64,000 nucleotides of DNA from Clostridium sp. CAG:914 (GTDB taxonomy: Bacteria; Bacillota_I; Bacilli_A; RF39; UBA660), in contig FR902145.1 in NCBI GenBank assembly GCA_000437895.1, positions 1 to 64,000 on the forward strand, given 5' to 3'. The translations under genes were made by a program, and so were the position numbers. The number at the start of each line of letters is the position of its first letter. Position 1 is the stretch's first letter. Of the stretch, positions 28,424 through 36,682 are shown one piece after another. Below the pieces are notes generated by a model that did not search any database, was not told the DNA's origin, and saw nothing but the letters and a program-made list of their open reading frames with translations.

Positions 28424-28534
28424 ATGACACAAAAAAATATTGAAGAATTAAGTGATTTAGAACTCATAGAAATGTATCAAATAATAACAAATTTTATAAA
28501 ATATTTAAGTGAAGAATTAGGAGATAAAGAATGA
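28424..28534 (+). CDS. Small 36-residue protein, translationally coupled
   Basis: A short gene with GAAAGGAA upstream encodes an acidic helical peptide beginning MTQKNIEELSDLELIEMYQ and ending LSEELGDKE. Its stop overlaps the next start in an ATGA arrangement, so it should be coupled to the 503-residue protein. I do not recognise it. The heptad-like Leu/Ile spacing suggests a helical partner. Confidence 0.6.
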   Translation: MTQKNIEELSDLELIEMYQIITNFIKYLSEELGDKE

Positions 28535-30042
28535 AAGAACAATATGTTAATAATATAAATACTCATAAAGAAGTTCTAAATGCACTTCCCAAAAATAATG
28601 AAAAAAATATCAAAGCATATAAAAACAAAGTTTCTGAATTATTAATTCTATATAAACAAGATTTAACATCAATAATAGAAGAGATAGATAAAAGAAGTAA
28701 ACATTATCTATCTCTCGGTAAAGATGAAAAAATTGATTCAATAAATACAGAATTAACAAGTCTATTAACTATGCTTTCTATAACTAACAAATATAATTCT
28801 TCCTATGAAAAAAGTGGTCTAGATAAAATATTGTATCAGTTAGGACATTATTACACTATAAATTTAGATTTAGTCAATAATAATATCCTAAAAGCAATAG
28901 ATATTTTTAAAAATGTTGAAGTAAACATTACTGCCAAAGACTTTAATTATAGTTATTATGCTAAAAAATACATAGAAAAATTATTATCATTAGATAATCA
29001 AAAAGATACTTATAATGAAGAGTTAAAACAAACATTTGAAGATATCTATTGGAAATGTCCTGACATTATTAATCATATAACCATAAATTTTAAGTATTTA
29101 TATTATTATTATCAAAAAAAGTTTGATATATATTATAAAAATAAAATAACAATTTTAACAAAAGAAAATCTTTATGAAAAATATATAAATTTATCAATTA
29201 ATAGAGATAATTTAATACAAGAAAGTAAATATATAATATTAAATAAATTCTTAAAAAACGAATTAAACATAACAGACTATGCCCCTGAAAAAGTAACTAA
29301 AATAAAAGAAGAAATTATACACAATGGAATATCTAAAGATGAAGATATAATAGAATTATCTCACACTCTATATGAATATCACGAATATTTATCACTAAAT
29401 TATTTAATTGAAGATATAAAAAAATTATATAATGATAAAGAAAAATATAAAGGAATATACATTAAGAAGAAAAAAGAAATTACTAAAAAGGAAAGATTAT
29501 TATTTAAAGAAAACAACAAAATATTAAAAAGTATTAATAAAAATAATAATAAGAAATTTGATTACTATAATAATCTTATAAATAATGATATAAATACATT
29601 AAAAGTTTTATATGAAGAATTAGAGAATAGTTTTTTTCTAGAAAAAATAGCAAACCTATCAGCCGAATCAACTATATTAGATGTATTAATATTAAGTATT
29701 TCAAATTATAACTATCTAGTAGAAATATTTAAAAAGAATTCACTTAATCCAGAAGAAGAAATAAAAAAAATAACAAATCTGATTAATTATCCATATATAA
29801 ATCTTATCAATAATATATGGATAAAAGATGAAAAAGATATTCCATTAATAATTATGGATAAATATAATTTATATGGTTTTAATATTACTAAAGAAATGCT
29901 AGAAAAAGATAACTTAGAAGTATTAATAAATAATATTGATATATTAATAAACAGTATTCTTATTAAAAAACATAATCTAGATAACAATAAAATAAAGTTT
30001 ATTAAAGAAAGTCAAACTATTTTAAATGATTTTGCTAAGTAA
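28531..30042 (+). CDS. Large helical cytoplasmic protein of locus B, unknown function
   Basis: The 503-residue protein has no signal or membrane helix and is almost wholly alpha-helical, rich in Lys, Asn, Ile and Glu, with likely coiled coils at about 25-60 and 275-345. I see no catalytic motif. Its place in locus B, between the giant adhesin and the signal peptidase genes, could be similar to that of the cytoplasmic McrB/DUF2357 set in locus A, though there is no sequence resemblance. It starts at the ATGA overlap with the small upstream gene. Confidence 0.7.
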   Translation: MKEQYVNNINTHKEVLNALPKNNEKNIKAYKNKVSELLILYKQDLTSIIEEIDKRSKHYLSLGKDEKIDSINTELTSLLTMLSITNKYNSSYEKSGLDKILYQLGHYYTINLDLVNNNILKAIDIFKNVEVNITAKDFNYSYYAKKYIEKLLSLDNQKDTYNEELKQTFEDIYWKCPDIINHITINFKYLYYYYQKKFDIYYKNKITILTKENLYEKYINLSINRDNLIQESKYIILNKFLKNELNITDYAPEKVTKIKEEIIHNGISKDEDIIELSHTLYEYHEYLSLNYLIEDIKKLYNDKEKYKGIYIKKKKEITKKERLLFKENNKILKSINKNNNKKFDYYNNLINNDINTLKVLYEELENSFFLEKIANLSAESTILDVLILSISNYNYLVEIFKKNSLNPEEEIKKITNLINYPYINLINNIWIKDEKDIPLIIMDKYNLYGFNITKEMLEKDNLEVLINNIDILINSILIKKHNLDNNKIKFIKESQTILNDFAK

Positions 30043-30063
30043 TAGAAAGAATTGATTAATTAC

Positions 30064-30092
30064 TTGCATATAAAAAACTAATATGATATACT
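30064..30092 (+). promoter_or_regulatory. Promoter for the second half of locus B
   Basis: TTGCAT at 30064, a 17-bp spacer ending in ATATGA, and TATACT at 30087. It is nearly the same as the promoter at 32497 (TTGCAT, 17 bp, TATACT). Confidence 0.8.
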
Positions 30093-30109
30093 TAAAATGT
30101 GGTGATAAA

Positions 30110-30637
30110 ATGAAAAAGATACTAAAAATAATAGGAATAATTTTTATTGTAATATATAGTGTAATATCAATAACACTTACCATATGTTTATTAAACTATA
30201 ATGACTATAATATAACAGTTCTAGGAGATAAAACACTAATAATAGTAAAAGATGATGGATTATTACCTAGCTATAAAAAAGGAGATTTAGTAGTAGTAAG
30301 AAAAAATCCTAACTATGAAGTTAAAGCAGGAGATAAAATATTCTTCTATGACAAAGAAGAAGAACAAGTAACTGTTAATCTAGGAACAGTTGTAAGCAAA
30401 AAGAACATAACTAAAACAGAAACAACTTATACAATGAATGGCGATTACCCAATATCAAGTGAATATTTAATAGGAAAAACAGAAACTAGTAAAGTGTATC
30501 ATGGTCTTGGGTCTGTACTATCCGTTTTAGAATCAAGATTTGGTTTTCTATTTTTAATTATATTTCCAATATTAATATTGTTTATCTATGAAGTGTTTAT
30601 TGTAATAAAAGAAGTAAAAACCCCAGATGAAGAATAA
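30110..30637 (+). CDS. Signal peptidase I (SipW-like) homologue without catalytic serine, locus B
   Basis: The 175-residue protein has an N-terminal helix (about 5-27) and a C-terminal helix (about 145-168). The active-site block reads IIVKDDGLLPSYKKGDLVVVRK, with Gly where Ser should be, although the PxxxKGD part is kept. The His block (THRV) is not present; the region reads VNLGTVVSKK. It is a paralogue of the protein at 11384 and takes the same leading place in its operon. The ATG at 30110 follows GTGGTGAT; an upstream ATG at 30083 has no site. It is probably a non-catalytic partner. Confidence 0.75.
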   Translation: MKKILKIIGIIFIVIYSVISITLTICLLNYNDYNITVLGDKTLIIVKDDGLLPSYKKGDLVVVRKNPNYEVKAGDKIFFYDKEEEQVTVNLGTVVSKKNITKTETTYTMNGDYPISSEYLIGKTETSKVYHGLGSVLSVLESRFGFLFLIIFPILILFIYEVFIVIKEVKTPDEE

Positions 30638-31235
30638 AATTATATATATAGTATGTGCCATAATGATATTTATTTCTATTTATGAAATAAAGAATACTTA
30701 TGGCCTTTTTGAAAGTAAGAAAGAAATAGACATAGATAAATCAGTTGCAAAGTGGAATATATATATTAATGATAATAACCTAAATACAACAGAAACATTT
30801 ACTATTGATAATTTTACTTTTCAAGAAACAGATACTGTTGCCAAAGATAAAATAGCACCAGGAATATTAGGATGGTTTGATATATTAATAGACGCAAGAG
30901 ATACACAAGTGTCTATCATTTATGAAATTACTTTTGATTTTACAAGTCTATCAAGTAATATAACAGTAGAGAAAATAGAAGAAATAAATGGAAGAGAAAT
31001 TATTAAAACCGGACCAAATACATATTCAAATTATATAACGTTAGATGATATAAATAATAATGTAAAAGATACTATAAGAGTACATATAAAATGGAATAAT
31101 GACGAAGAAAATAATGAAAATGATACCAATATTGGAATAATTAAAAATAATTCTATCAAAATTCCGGTATCAATAACTGTTAGTCAGTATCTAAATGATA
31201 CAATTGAGCCATATAATGAACAAGAAAATGAATAA
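30627..31235 (+). CDS. SipW-type exported TasA-like protein, locus B
   Basis: The 202-residue protein has a short signal helix and the junction NTYGLFESKKEIDIDKSVAKW, in parts matching the SLAKY...ISIARW junction of the paralogue at 17678. The mature part has KIAPGILGWFDILIDARDT. It overlaps the end of the previous gene by 11 bp. It is likely a fibre or accessory subunit cleaved by the SipW-like enzyme encoded next. Confidence 0.75.
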   Translation: MKNKIIYIVCAIMIFISIYEIKNTYGLFESKKEIDIDKSVAKWNIYINDNNLNTTETFTIDNFTFQETDTVAKDKIAPGILGWFDILIDARDTQVSIIYEITFDFTSLSSNITVEKIEEINGREIIKTGPNTYSNYITLDDINNNVKDTIRVHIKWNNDEENNENDTNIGIIKNNSIKIPVSITVSQYLNDTIEPYNEQENE

Positions 31236-31256
31236 GAATGATAAGTGGTGATATAA

Positions 31257-31865
31257 ATGTTAAAAGTAGTTAATAAAATATTTCAAATATTTATTGATTT
31301 TTTAGTATTTATTATCAGTATCTTAATTCTTTTTTCTTTATATAATATAATTTCTATTAAAATATTAAATAAACCATATACAAATCTTTTCTGCTTTAGC
31401 ATATTTGAAATAGCAACAGGAAGTATGGAACCAACACTAAATGTTAAAGATATGGTTATAGTAAAGATAACTAAAGAAATAAAAGTTAATGACATAATAA
31501 CCTATGAAGAAGATGGTAATTTAATTACTCATAGAGTAATAGATATAAAAAATGACACCATAACAACAAAAGGTGATGCAAACAACAGCTTAGATGTTAA
31601 GGTTCCAAAAGAAAAAATTGTAGGTAAGATAGTATTTGTTATAAAAAAAGGTGGTATAATTAGAGAAATATTTATAACACCTAAAGTCATTATAAGTATT
31701 ATTATTACACTAATATTAATAAGCCTATGTCTATCATATAGACAAGACAAAAATATAAAAAAGCCAAAAAAGAAGGCAAAAAAATTAGACAATAAAAAAG
31801 AAGATAATCTGAAAAAAAATAAATCATTTCAAGATCTTAAAAATGAAGTATATAATAAAGAGTAG
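31257..31865 (+). CDS. SipW-like signal peptidase I, canonical active site
   Basis: The 202-residue protein has a membrane helix (about 12-32), Ser56 in ATGSMEPTLNVKD, His92 in LITHRVIDI, Asp107 in TTKGDANNSLD, and a C-terminal helix (about 138-158) with a Lys-rich tail. This is the complete Ser-His-Asp set of the ER-type/SipW branch, so it should be the working peptidase of locus B. GTGGTGAT precedes the ATG. Substrates with matching signals flank it on both sides. Confidence 0.9.
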   Translation: MLKVVNKIFQIFIDFLVFIISILILFSLYNIISIKILNKPYTNLFCFSIFEIATGSMEPTLNVKDMVIVKITKEIKVNDIITYEEDGNLITHRVIDIKNDTITTKGDANNSLDVKVPKEKIVGKIVFVIKKGGIIREIFITPKVIISIIITLILISLCLSYRQDKNIKKPKKKAKKLDNKKEDNLKKNKSFQDLKNEVYNKE

Positions 31866-31873
31866 GTGAAATA

Positions 31874-32458
31874 ATGATTGATATAAAAAAATTTTTAAAA
31901 TACAACAGATTAACAATAGCTATCATAATATTAGCAATTTTACTTTTTATTGTACCAATCACATATTCAAGATTTCAATCAACTAGAACACCTAATGCCG
32001 AAATTGAAACAGCTTTCTATATAATTGATTCTAACTATGAAACTAAAAGTGTTCATTTAGATGACTTAGTTCCAAGTGATACCCCATATACATATAATTT
32101 CACAGTAGCAAATAATAATGGAACAGATAGAGCAGAAACAGATATTGAATATACAATAGAAATCACCTCCACAACTAATTTACCACTAACTTATGCCTTA
32201 TATTTAAATCAAGAGTATACAGATGAAGATAGTACTAATATAATTATCAACGACACAACTCAACCAGATGAGTATGGAACTTACTTTAAAAAGATGGTAA
32301 CAGAATCAAAAAAATTTTCTCATCTAAAAGATGAAAGTAATTCATATCAGATGACTGTAGTATTTCCAAAAGAATATGAAGATTTTGAATATCAAGGAAT
32401 AATAGAAGGCATAATTATTACAGTAAAATCTAAACAAGTAATTGAAGAAAATAATTAA
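31874..32458 (+). CDS. TasA-like exported protein of locus B
   Basis: The 194-residue protein has a signal helix (about 15-33) followed by ITYSRFQSTRTPNAEIETAF, a SipW-type junction. The mature domain contains DTPYTYNFTVANNNGTDRAETDIEYTI in pieces, the beta-sandwich pattern of TasA/camelysin relatives. The gap to the SipW-like gene is 8 bp with an AGTAGGTGA site. It is probably a minor subunit. Confidence 0.75.
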   Translation: MIDIKKFLKYNRLTIAIIILAILLFIVPITYSRFQSTRTPNAEIETAFYIIDSNYETKSVHLDDLVPSDTPYTYNFTVANNNGTDRAETDIEYTIEITSTTNLPLTYALYLNQEYTDEDSTNIIINDTTQPDEYGTYFKKMVTESKKFSHLKDESNSYQMTVVFPKEYEDFEYQGIIEGIIITVKSKQVIEENN

Positions 32459-32496
32459 ACAAACAAAAAACAATGTCGAAAAATATCGAAATATAC

Positions 32497-32569
32497 TTGC
32501 ATTTAAAAAAAACTTATGATATACTTAAAAAGTAATATAGGGAAGGAAGACCCTAACGATAAAAAGGAG
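32497..32569 (+). promoter_or_regulatory. Promoter and leader hairpin of the major subunit gene
   Basis: TTGCAT at 32497, a 17-bp spacer ending in TTATGA, and TATACT at 32520. The leader carries a small hairpin, TAGGG (32538-32542) with CCCTA (32551-32555), just before the AAAGGAGAG ribosome binding site, which could stabilise the transcript. Confidence 0.75.
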
Positions 32570-32576
32570 AGTTTGT

Positions 32577-33659
32577 ATGGAAGAGACAAAAGTTCTTACC
32601 GAAGAGGAAAGAAAAAAAAGACGCGAAGAAAGGCGAAAAAGAAAAAAATATAGATTATTGATATTACTTCTATTACTATTTGGAACTGGTGTAATGCTTG
32701 CAACTTCAACATATGCATGGTTTACATCAAATAAAACCGTATCAGTTAATTCATTAAGTGTTAGCATTGATGCAAAAAATGGTATTCAAATATCAGCAGA
32801 TGGAACAAATTGGAAATCAATTTTAAAAACAACTGATATTACTGGTGCACATACTACATATCCAACAAGTGTTAACCAATTGCCAGATATCTTAGAACCA
32901 GTATCAACAGGTGGAGTAGTAAATGCTGCAGGAAAATTACCTATGTACTATGGAACGGTTGAAACATCAACCAGTGAGACTAATGGTGGTGAATATATTC
33001 TTACTTCTGTAACAGATGTCGAAACTGAATCAAATGGACCAACAAGTAATGGTAAATTTATAGCTTTTGATTTATTCTTTAAAGTAGCTAAAGATACTAA
33101 TATCTATCTAACACCTAATTCAGGAGTTTCAACATCAGACACAGCTGATGGAGGAATTAAAAATGCTTCAAGAATTGCTTTCATTGTCTTAGGAAATACT
33201 ACTGATGGTGATACAGTAAGTAATATACAAGCATTAAATAGTGGAGAGACTTCACCAACGTATATATGGGAACCAAACTATAATACACATACTGCAGCTG
33301 GAATTGCAAATGCCAGAGACGTTTATGGAAATGATGCATTAGCAAGTGCTGGAACTATAGTTCCATATTCAGGAGTAATTGGTGAAATTAGTAAAACTGA
33401 TGATATTTTACTAGGAAAAGCAACTCAAACCGATAATGCAACTAAATTCAAAGATGTAACAATTAGTTATAAAACAAAGAAAGGTTTCACACATTATGTT
33501 CCAATATTCTCATTAACATCAGGAATAACTAAAGTAAGAATTTATATGTGGGTTGAAGGACAAGATGTTGACTGTGAAAATAATGCTTCAGGTGGAAAAA
33601 TCGATTTTGATTTACAAATAACTACTGAACTTCCAGATGGAGCATCAACAAAGGAATAA
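32577..33659 (+). CDS. Major SipW-dependent surface subunit of locus B
   Basis: The 360-residue protein has a very basic start (RKKRREERRKRKK), a helix (about 28-46) and STYAWFTSNKTVSV, the SipW-type signal. It shares with the 19106 protein ISADGTNWK, TYPTSVNQLPDILEPVST, GKFIAFDLFF, YIWEPNYNTHT and MWVEGQDVDCENNAS. Its own strong promoter, leader hairpin, and less extreme AT content than its neighbours suggest high expression. A role as the main fibre subunit is inferred. It closes locus B with a terminator. Confidence 0.85.
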   Translation: MEETKVLTEEERKKRREERRKRKKYRLLILLLLLFGTGVMLATSTYAWFTSNKTVSVNSLSVSIDAKNGIQISADGTNWKSILKTTDITGAHTTYPTSVNQLPDILEPVSTGGVVNAAGKLPMYYGTVETSTSETNGGEYILTSVTDVETESNGPTSNGKFIAFDLFFKVAKDTNIYLTPNSGVSTSDTADGGIKNASRIAFIVLGNTTDGDTVSNIQALNSGETSPTYIWEPNYNTHTAAGIANARDVYGNDALASAGTIVPYSGVIGEISKTDDILLGKATQTDNATKFKDVTISYKTKKGFTHYVPIFSLTSGITKVRIYMWVEGQDVDCENNASGGKIDFDLQITTELPDGASTKE

Positions 33660-33668
33660 GTCATTATT

Positions 33669-33697
33669 AAAGAATCTGTTATCAGATTCTTTTTTTA
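33669..33697 (+). terminator. Terminator closing locus B
   Basis: AAAGAATCTG and CAGATTCTTT form a stem with a 4-base loop, followed by seven or more T. Confidence 0.9.
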
Positions 33698-33707
33698 TGT
33701 ATTAAAT

Positions 33708-34256
33708 TTGAAAATATTTATTATATCTATACACTTATATAGTAAAGTTCATATATATTTATCTACAAAAATTTACTATCTAGTAAATAAAAAAGAAGAA
33801 TTAAATAAAGCTATAGAATTTGCTTTTTCATATGATGATAGTATCATTATAGAAGAAGAGATAAAAGGTTTTGAAGTGGGTTGTGCTATTCTAGGTAACA
33901 ATAACTTAATTATAGGAGAAGTTGATGAGATAGATCTCCCAAATGATTTTTTTGATTATAATATGAAATATAAATCAAGTACTAATAGAATTATATTACC
34001 AGCAAATCTTAGTCAAAATGAAAGAAATAGAATAAAAGAAACAGCGCTTAAAATATATAATACATTATACTGTGAAGGATTTGCACGAGTAGATATGTTC
34101 TATACAGAAAATAAAGAAATAATATTCAATGAAGTAAATACCATACCAGGATGTACCTCACATAGTAGATTTCCTGCTATGCTAAATTACATTGGATATG
34201 ATTTTAGCAAGATGATAGATACGATAATAGAATTAGGGATGAACAGAAAAAGTTGA
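33708..34256 (+). pseudogene. C-terminal remnant of a D-Ala-D-Ala ligase-like gene
   Basis: From about residue 25 on, the 182-residue frame matches the ATP-grasp half of Ddl/VanA-type ligases: KKEELNKAIEFAFSYD, IIEEEIKGFEVGCAILG, GFARVDMFYTE and NEVNTIPGCTSHSRFP, the last being the Mg/ATP-binding NExNTxPGxT motif. The N-terminal half, with the first substrate-binding part and the glycine-rich loop, is missing. The first 25 residues do not resemble Ddl. The frame begins right after a terminator and has no ribosome binding site. It is most likely a 5'-truncated, silent remnant left by a rearrangement at the edge of the fibre loci. Confidence 0.75.
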
Positions 34257-34257
34257 T

Positions 34258-34299
34258 AAAAAGATTGGGTACATTTTAAATAGTTCCTATCTTTTTTTA
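34258..34299 (+). terminator. Terminator behind the Ddl remnant
   Basis: An imperfect stem, AAAAGATTGGG against TCCTATCTTTT, is followed by a T run. Confidence 0.55.
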
Positions 34300-34310
34300 A
34301 AATATTTAAA

Positions 34311-34336
34311 AAAATAAAAAGACTTATATTAAGTCT
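34311..34336 (-). terminator. Terminator after cdaR (ybbR)
   Basis: On the minus strand AGACTTA and TAAGTCT form a stem with a 3-base loop, followed by a T-rich tract. It lies just past the stop at 34342. Confidence 0.75.
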
Positions 34337-34341
34337 CTTTA

Positions 34342-35754
34342 TTAACCATTAGCTTTAATAATTCTAATTTTAATCTTAGTAATCTTTGGAGAATAAGTAG
34401 CTCTTGCATCATCTCCAGTTACTATAACAGCAACCTCATGAACTCCTTCTTTTAATCCTGATAAATCAACTACAGCCTTAATATTTGATTTATCAATACC
34501 TTTTAATACATCACTAGTACCTTTTACAACAACTGTAGTAACAACATTTTCATTCTTATCTGAAATGCCTTCCTCTTTATAAGCTTGAGCTTTATAATTA
34601 GGATCAAGATTAATAGAATTAATTACAACATCATTAATTTCAGTAGTTTCCTCATTGCCAAGAGTTATAGAAATTTTAGTATTATTAACGGATAACTCTC
34701 TAACTCCTTTTGGAATAGGAATACTAACATTAAACTCTTTATTTGAACTTAGATTAGTAACATCAACTTCTATTGGAATATATTCAATATTAGAAATAAT
34801 ATCTCTAGAACCATATATAGTAACTTTACTTTCACTACTAGTCATAGTATTTATAGCTTTACCAAATAATACTTCTCCAACTGGAACAACTTTAATAGGC
34901 ACTTCTTTACTTGGAGCATCTAAATTAATCGTAGCAGTAACTTTACTTGGAACCATTTCTACATCTACAACTTTACCATTATTATCATAAGCTATTAGTG
35001 GAACATCATCTAACTCTACTACTCCAACTTGTGGATCCACTAATTTTTTAATATCAACTAAGGCACGAACTGTAGCAACTTCACTAATAGTGTGCTCAGC
35101 ACCTTTAATAATAATTTCACTTTGATCTATAGTAACATTAGATATTGACATTTTAGTATTTAAACTATCTCTATTAATAACATCAATTGTAGCCGTTTTA
35201 GTAGAAGATACTTTAGGATATACAATAACAGTAACACTAGAAGGATTTAAAGTATAATTAATTGAATTAATAACACTTTCATAATTTAAATTAACTTTAT
35301 GCGTACCTGGTTTTAAATTAGATAAATCAACACTAACCGTACCAGTTGACAACTGTTTAGCTAAATACATATCAACTTTTCTTCCTATTAAAGTAACATC
35401 AACAGTATCAGGCAATCCTTCAATTACATAAGATTCATTATTATACATAGCTTCAACTTTTTGATCATATAAAACTTCAGCATATGAATCAACAAGAACA
35501 ACAGCTTTATTATTAACGGAGAAAAATAGAACAATAGCCAATAATAAAGAAATCATAATTAAAGTATTTTTTCTAACTAACCACTTTTCAAATTTATCAG
35601 TTCTTTTCCCAAATTTACCTACTACTAAAAGAACAAATTTAGTAACAGGAGTAATTATTTTTTTATCAAACCATCTAACAATAGACTTTAAGAATAAGGC
35701 TACTTTTTTTAAAAAACTCTTCTTATTATTCATTTTTAGCATCCTCACTTTCAT
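34342..35754 (-). CDS. cdaR: YbbR-domain protein CdaR, regulator of diadenylate cyclase
   Basis: The 470-residue protein has one membrane helix (about residues 65-85) followed by a row of YbbR repeats. Recurrent blocks are KVDMYLAKQL, TVSVDLSNLKPGTHKVNL and VVDLSGLKEGVHEVAV. CdaR sits outside the membrane and modulates CdaA, which makes cyclic di-AMP. The reading frame overlaps the cdaA end by 29 bp. An alternative start, the ATG at 35733 (MNNKKSFLKK), gives a 463-residue protein. The cdaA-cdaR order is the classical one; glmM is not in the window. Confidence 0.9.
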   Translation of the reverse strand: MKVRMLKMNNKKSFLKKVALFLKSIVRWFDKKIITPVTKFVLLVVGKFGKRTDKFEKWLVRKNTLIMISLLLAIVLFFSVNNKAVVLVDSYAEVLYDQKVEAMYNNESYVIEGLPDTVDVTLIGRKVDMYLAKQLSTGTVSVDLSNLKPGTHKVNLNYESVINSINYTLNPSSVTVIVYPKVSSTKTATIDVINRDSLNTKMSISNVTIDQSEIIIKGAEHTISEVATVRALVDIKKLVDPQVGVVELDDVPLIAYDNNGKVVDVEMVPSKVTATINLDAPSKEVPIKVVPVGEVLFGKAINTMTSSESKVTIYGSRDIISNIEYIPIEVDVTNLSSNKEFNVSIPIPKGVRELSVNNTKISITLGNEETTEINDVVINSINLDPNYKAQAYKEEGISDKNENVVTTVVVKGTSDVLKGIDKSNIKAVVDLSGLKEGVHEVAVIVTGDDARATYSPKITKIKIRIIKANG

Positions 35755-36553
35755 CGTCTAAGTCTTCATCCAATAGAAGCTCTCTTTTTGGTTTTAATTC
35801 TTCTATTAAAATCATACGCATATCATCTAAAGATAAATTATAATTTAGGACTCCATTCATAGCAATAGAAACTTTACCAGTCTCTTCTGAAATAATTATA
35901 GCAATACAATCTGCTTCTTCACTAATTCCAAGAGCAGCTCTATGTCTAGTTCCTAACTTTTTATTAATTTTATTATTTAAACTAATAGGAAATACAGCAC
36001 CAGCACAAGCAATTTTGTCTCCTTGAATTATAACTCCACCATCATGTAAGGGATTTCTTGGAAAGAATATGGATATAAGTAATTCTGAAGAAATATCAGC
36101 ATACAAGTTCTTGCTTCTTTCTATATATTGATTTAAACTTATTTCTCTCTCTATAACTATTAGTCCCCCCATTCTAGCTTTCCTTAAATAGTCAACAGCA
36201 TTAGTTATTTCATATACAACTTTTTCTCTTTCGTCCATAGTTAAAGTCCTATGATTAGTTATAATTTGTTTTCTACCTAATTGTTCTAATATATTTCTAA
36301 TTTCTGGTTGAAATATAATTATAAGAGCCAAAGGACCCCACATCTTAACATATTCAAGTAAATATCCTAAAGTTGTTAACTTAAATACATAGTCACTTAA
36401 TAATTTCAATATTATTATAATTAATACACCTTTAAAAATAAGTATCATCTTAATATTATTCTTTAAATTTTTTAACACAAAATATATAAGCATCCACACC
36501 AAAGATATATCCACAATAGTTTGTATTATAGTTAAAACACTATTTATTGTCAT
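35726..36553 (-). CDS. cdaA: Diadenylate cyclase CdaA
   Basis: The 275-residue protein has three N-terminal membrane helices (about 5-25, 37-52, 60-80) and a DAC domain. The domain has PLHDGGVIIQGDKI (the DGA-type motif, here DGG) and KLGTRHRAALG (the RHR motif), followed by IIISEETGKVSIAMNG. It joins two ATP to cyclic di-AMP, which controls potassium uptake, osmolyte balance and wall homeostasis in Firmicutes. It is upstream of cdaR in the same operon. The C-terminal tail is acidic. Confidence 0.95.
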   Translation of the reverse strand: MTINSVLTIIQTIVDISLVWMLIYFVLKNLKNNIKMILIFKGVLIIIILKLLSDYVFKLTTLGYLLEYVKMWGPLALIIIFQPEIRNILEQLGRKQIITNHRTLTMDEREKVVYEITNAVDYLRKARMGGLIVIEREISLNQYIERSKNLYADISSELLISIFFPRNPLHDGGVIIQGDKIACAGAVFPISLNNKINKKLGTRHRAALGISEEADCIAIIISEETGKVSIAMNGVLNYNLSLDDMRMILIEELKPKRELLLDEDLDDESEDAKNE

Positions 36554-36640
36554 TTAAACACCATCCTTTAATATTTCTCTATAATATAAATTATAACATA
36601 TAAATAATAAAAATGATAGTAAATTTTTTTTTATTTATTA

Positions 36641-36670
36641 CATAAAAAAAGCGTTTATATAAAACGCTTT
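36641..36670 (-). terminator. Terminator after the thioester protein gene
   Basis: On the minus strand AAAGCGTTT and AAACGCTTT form a 9-bp stem with a 5-base loop followed by seven T. Confidence 0.85.
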
Positions 36671-36682
36671 AAATCCTATATA

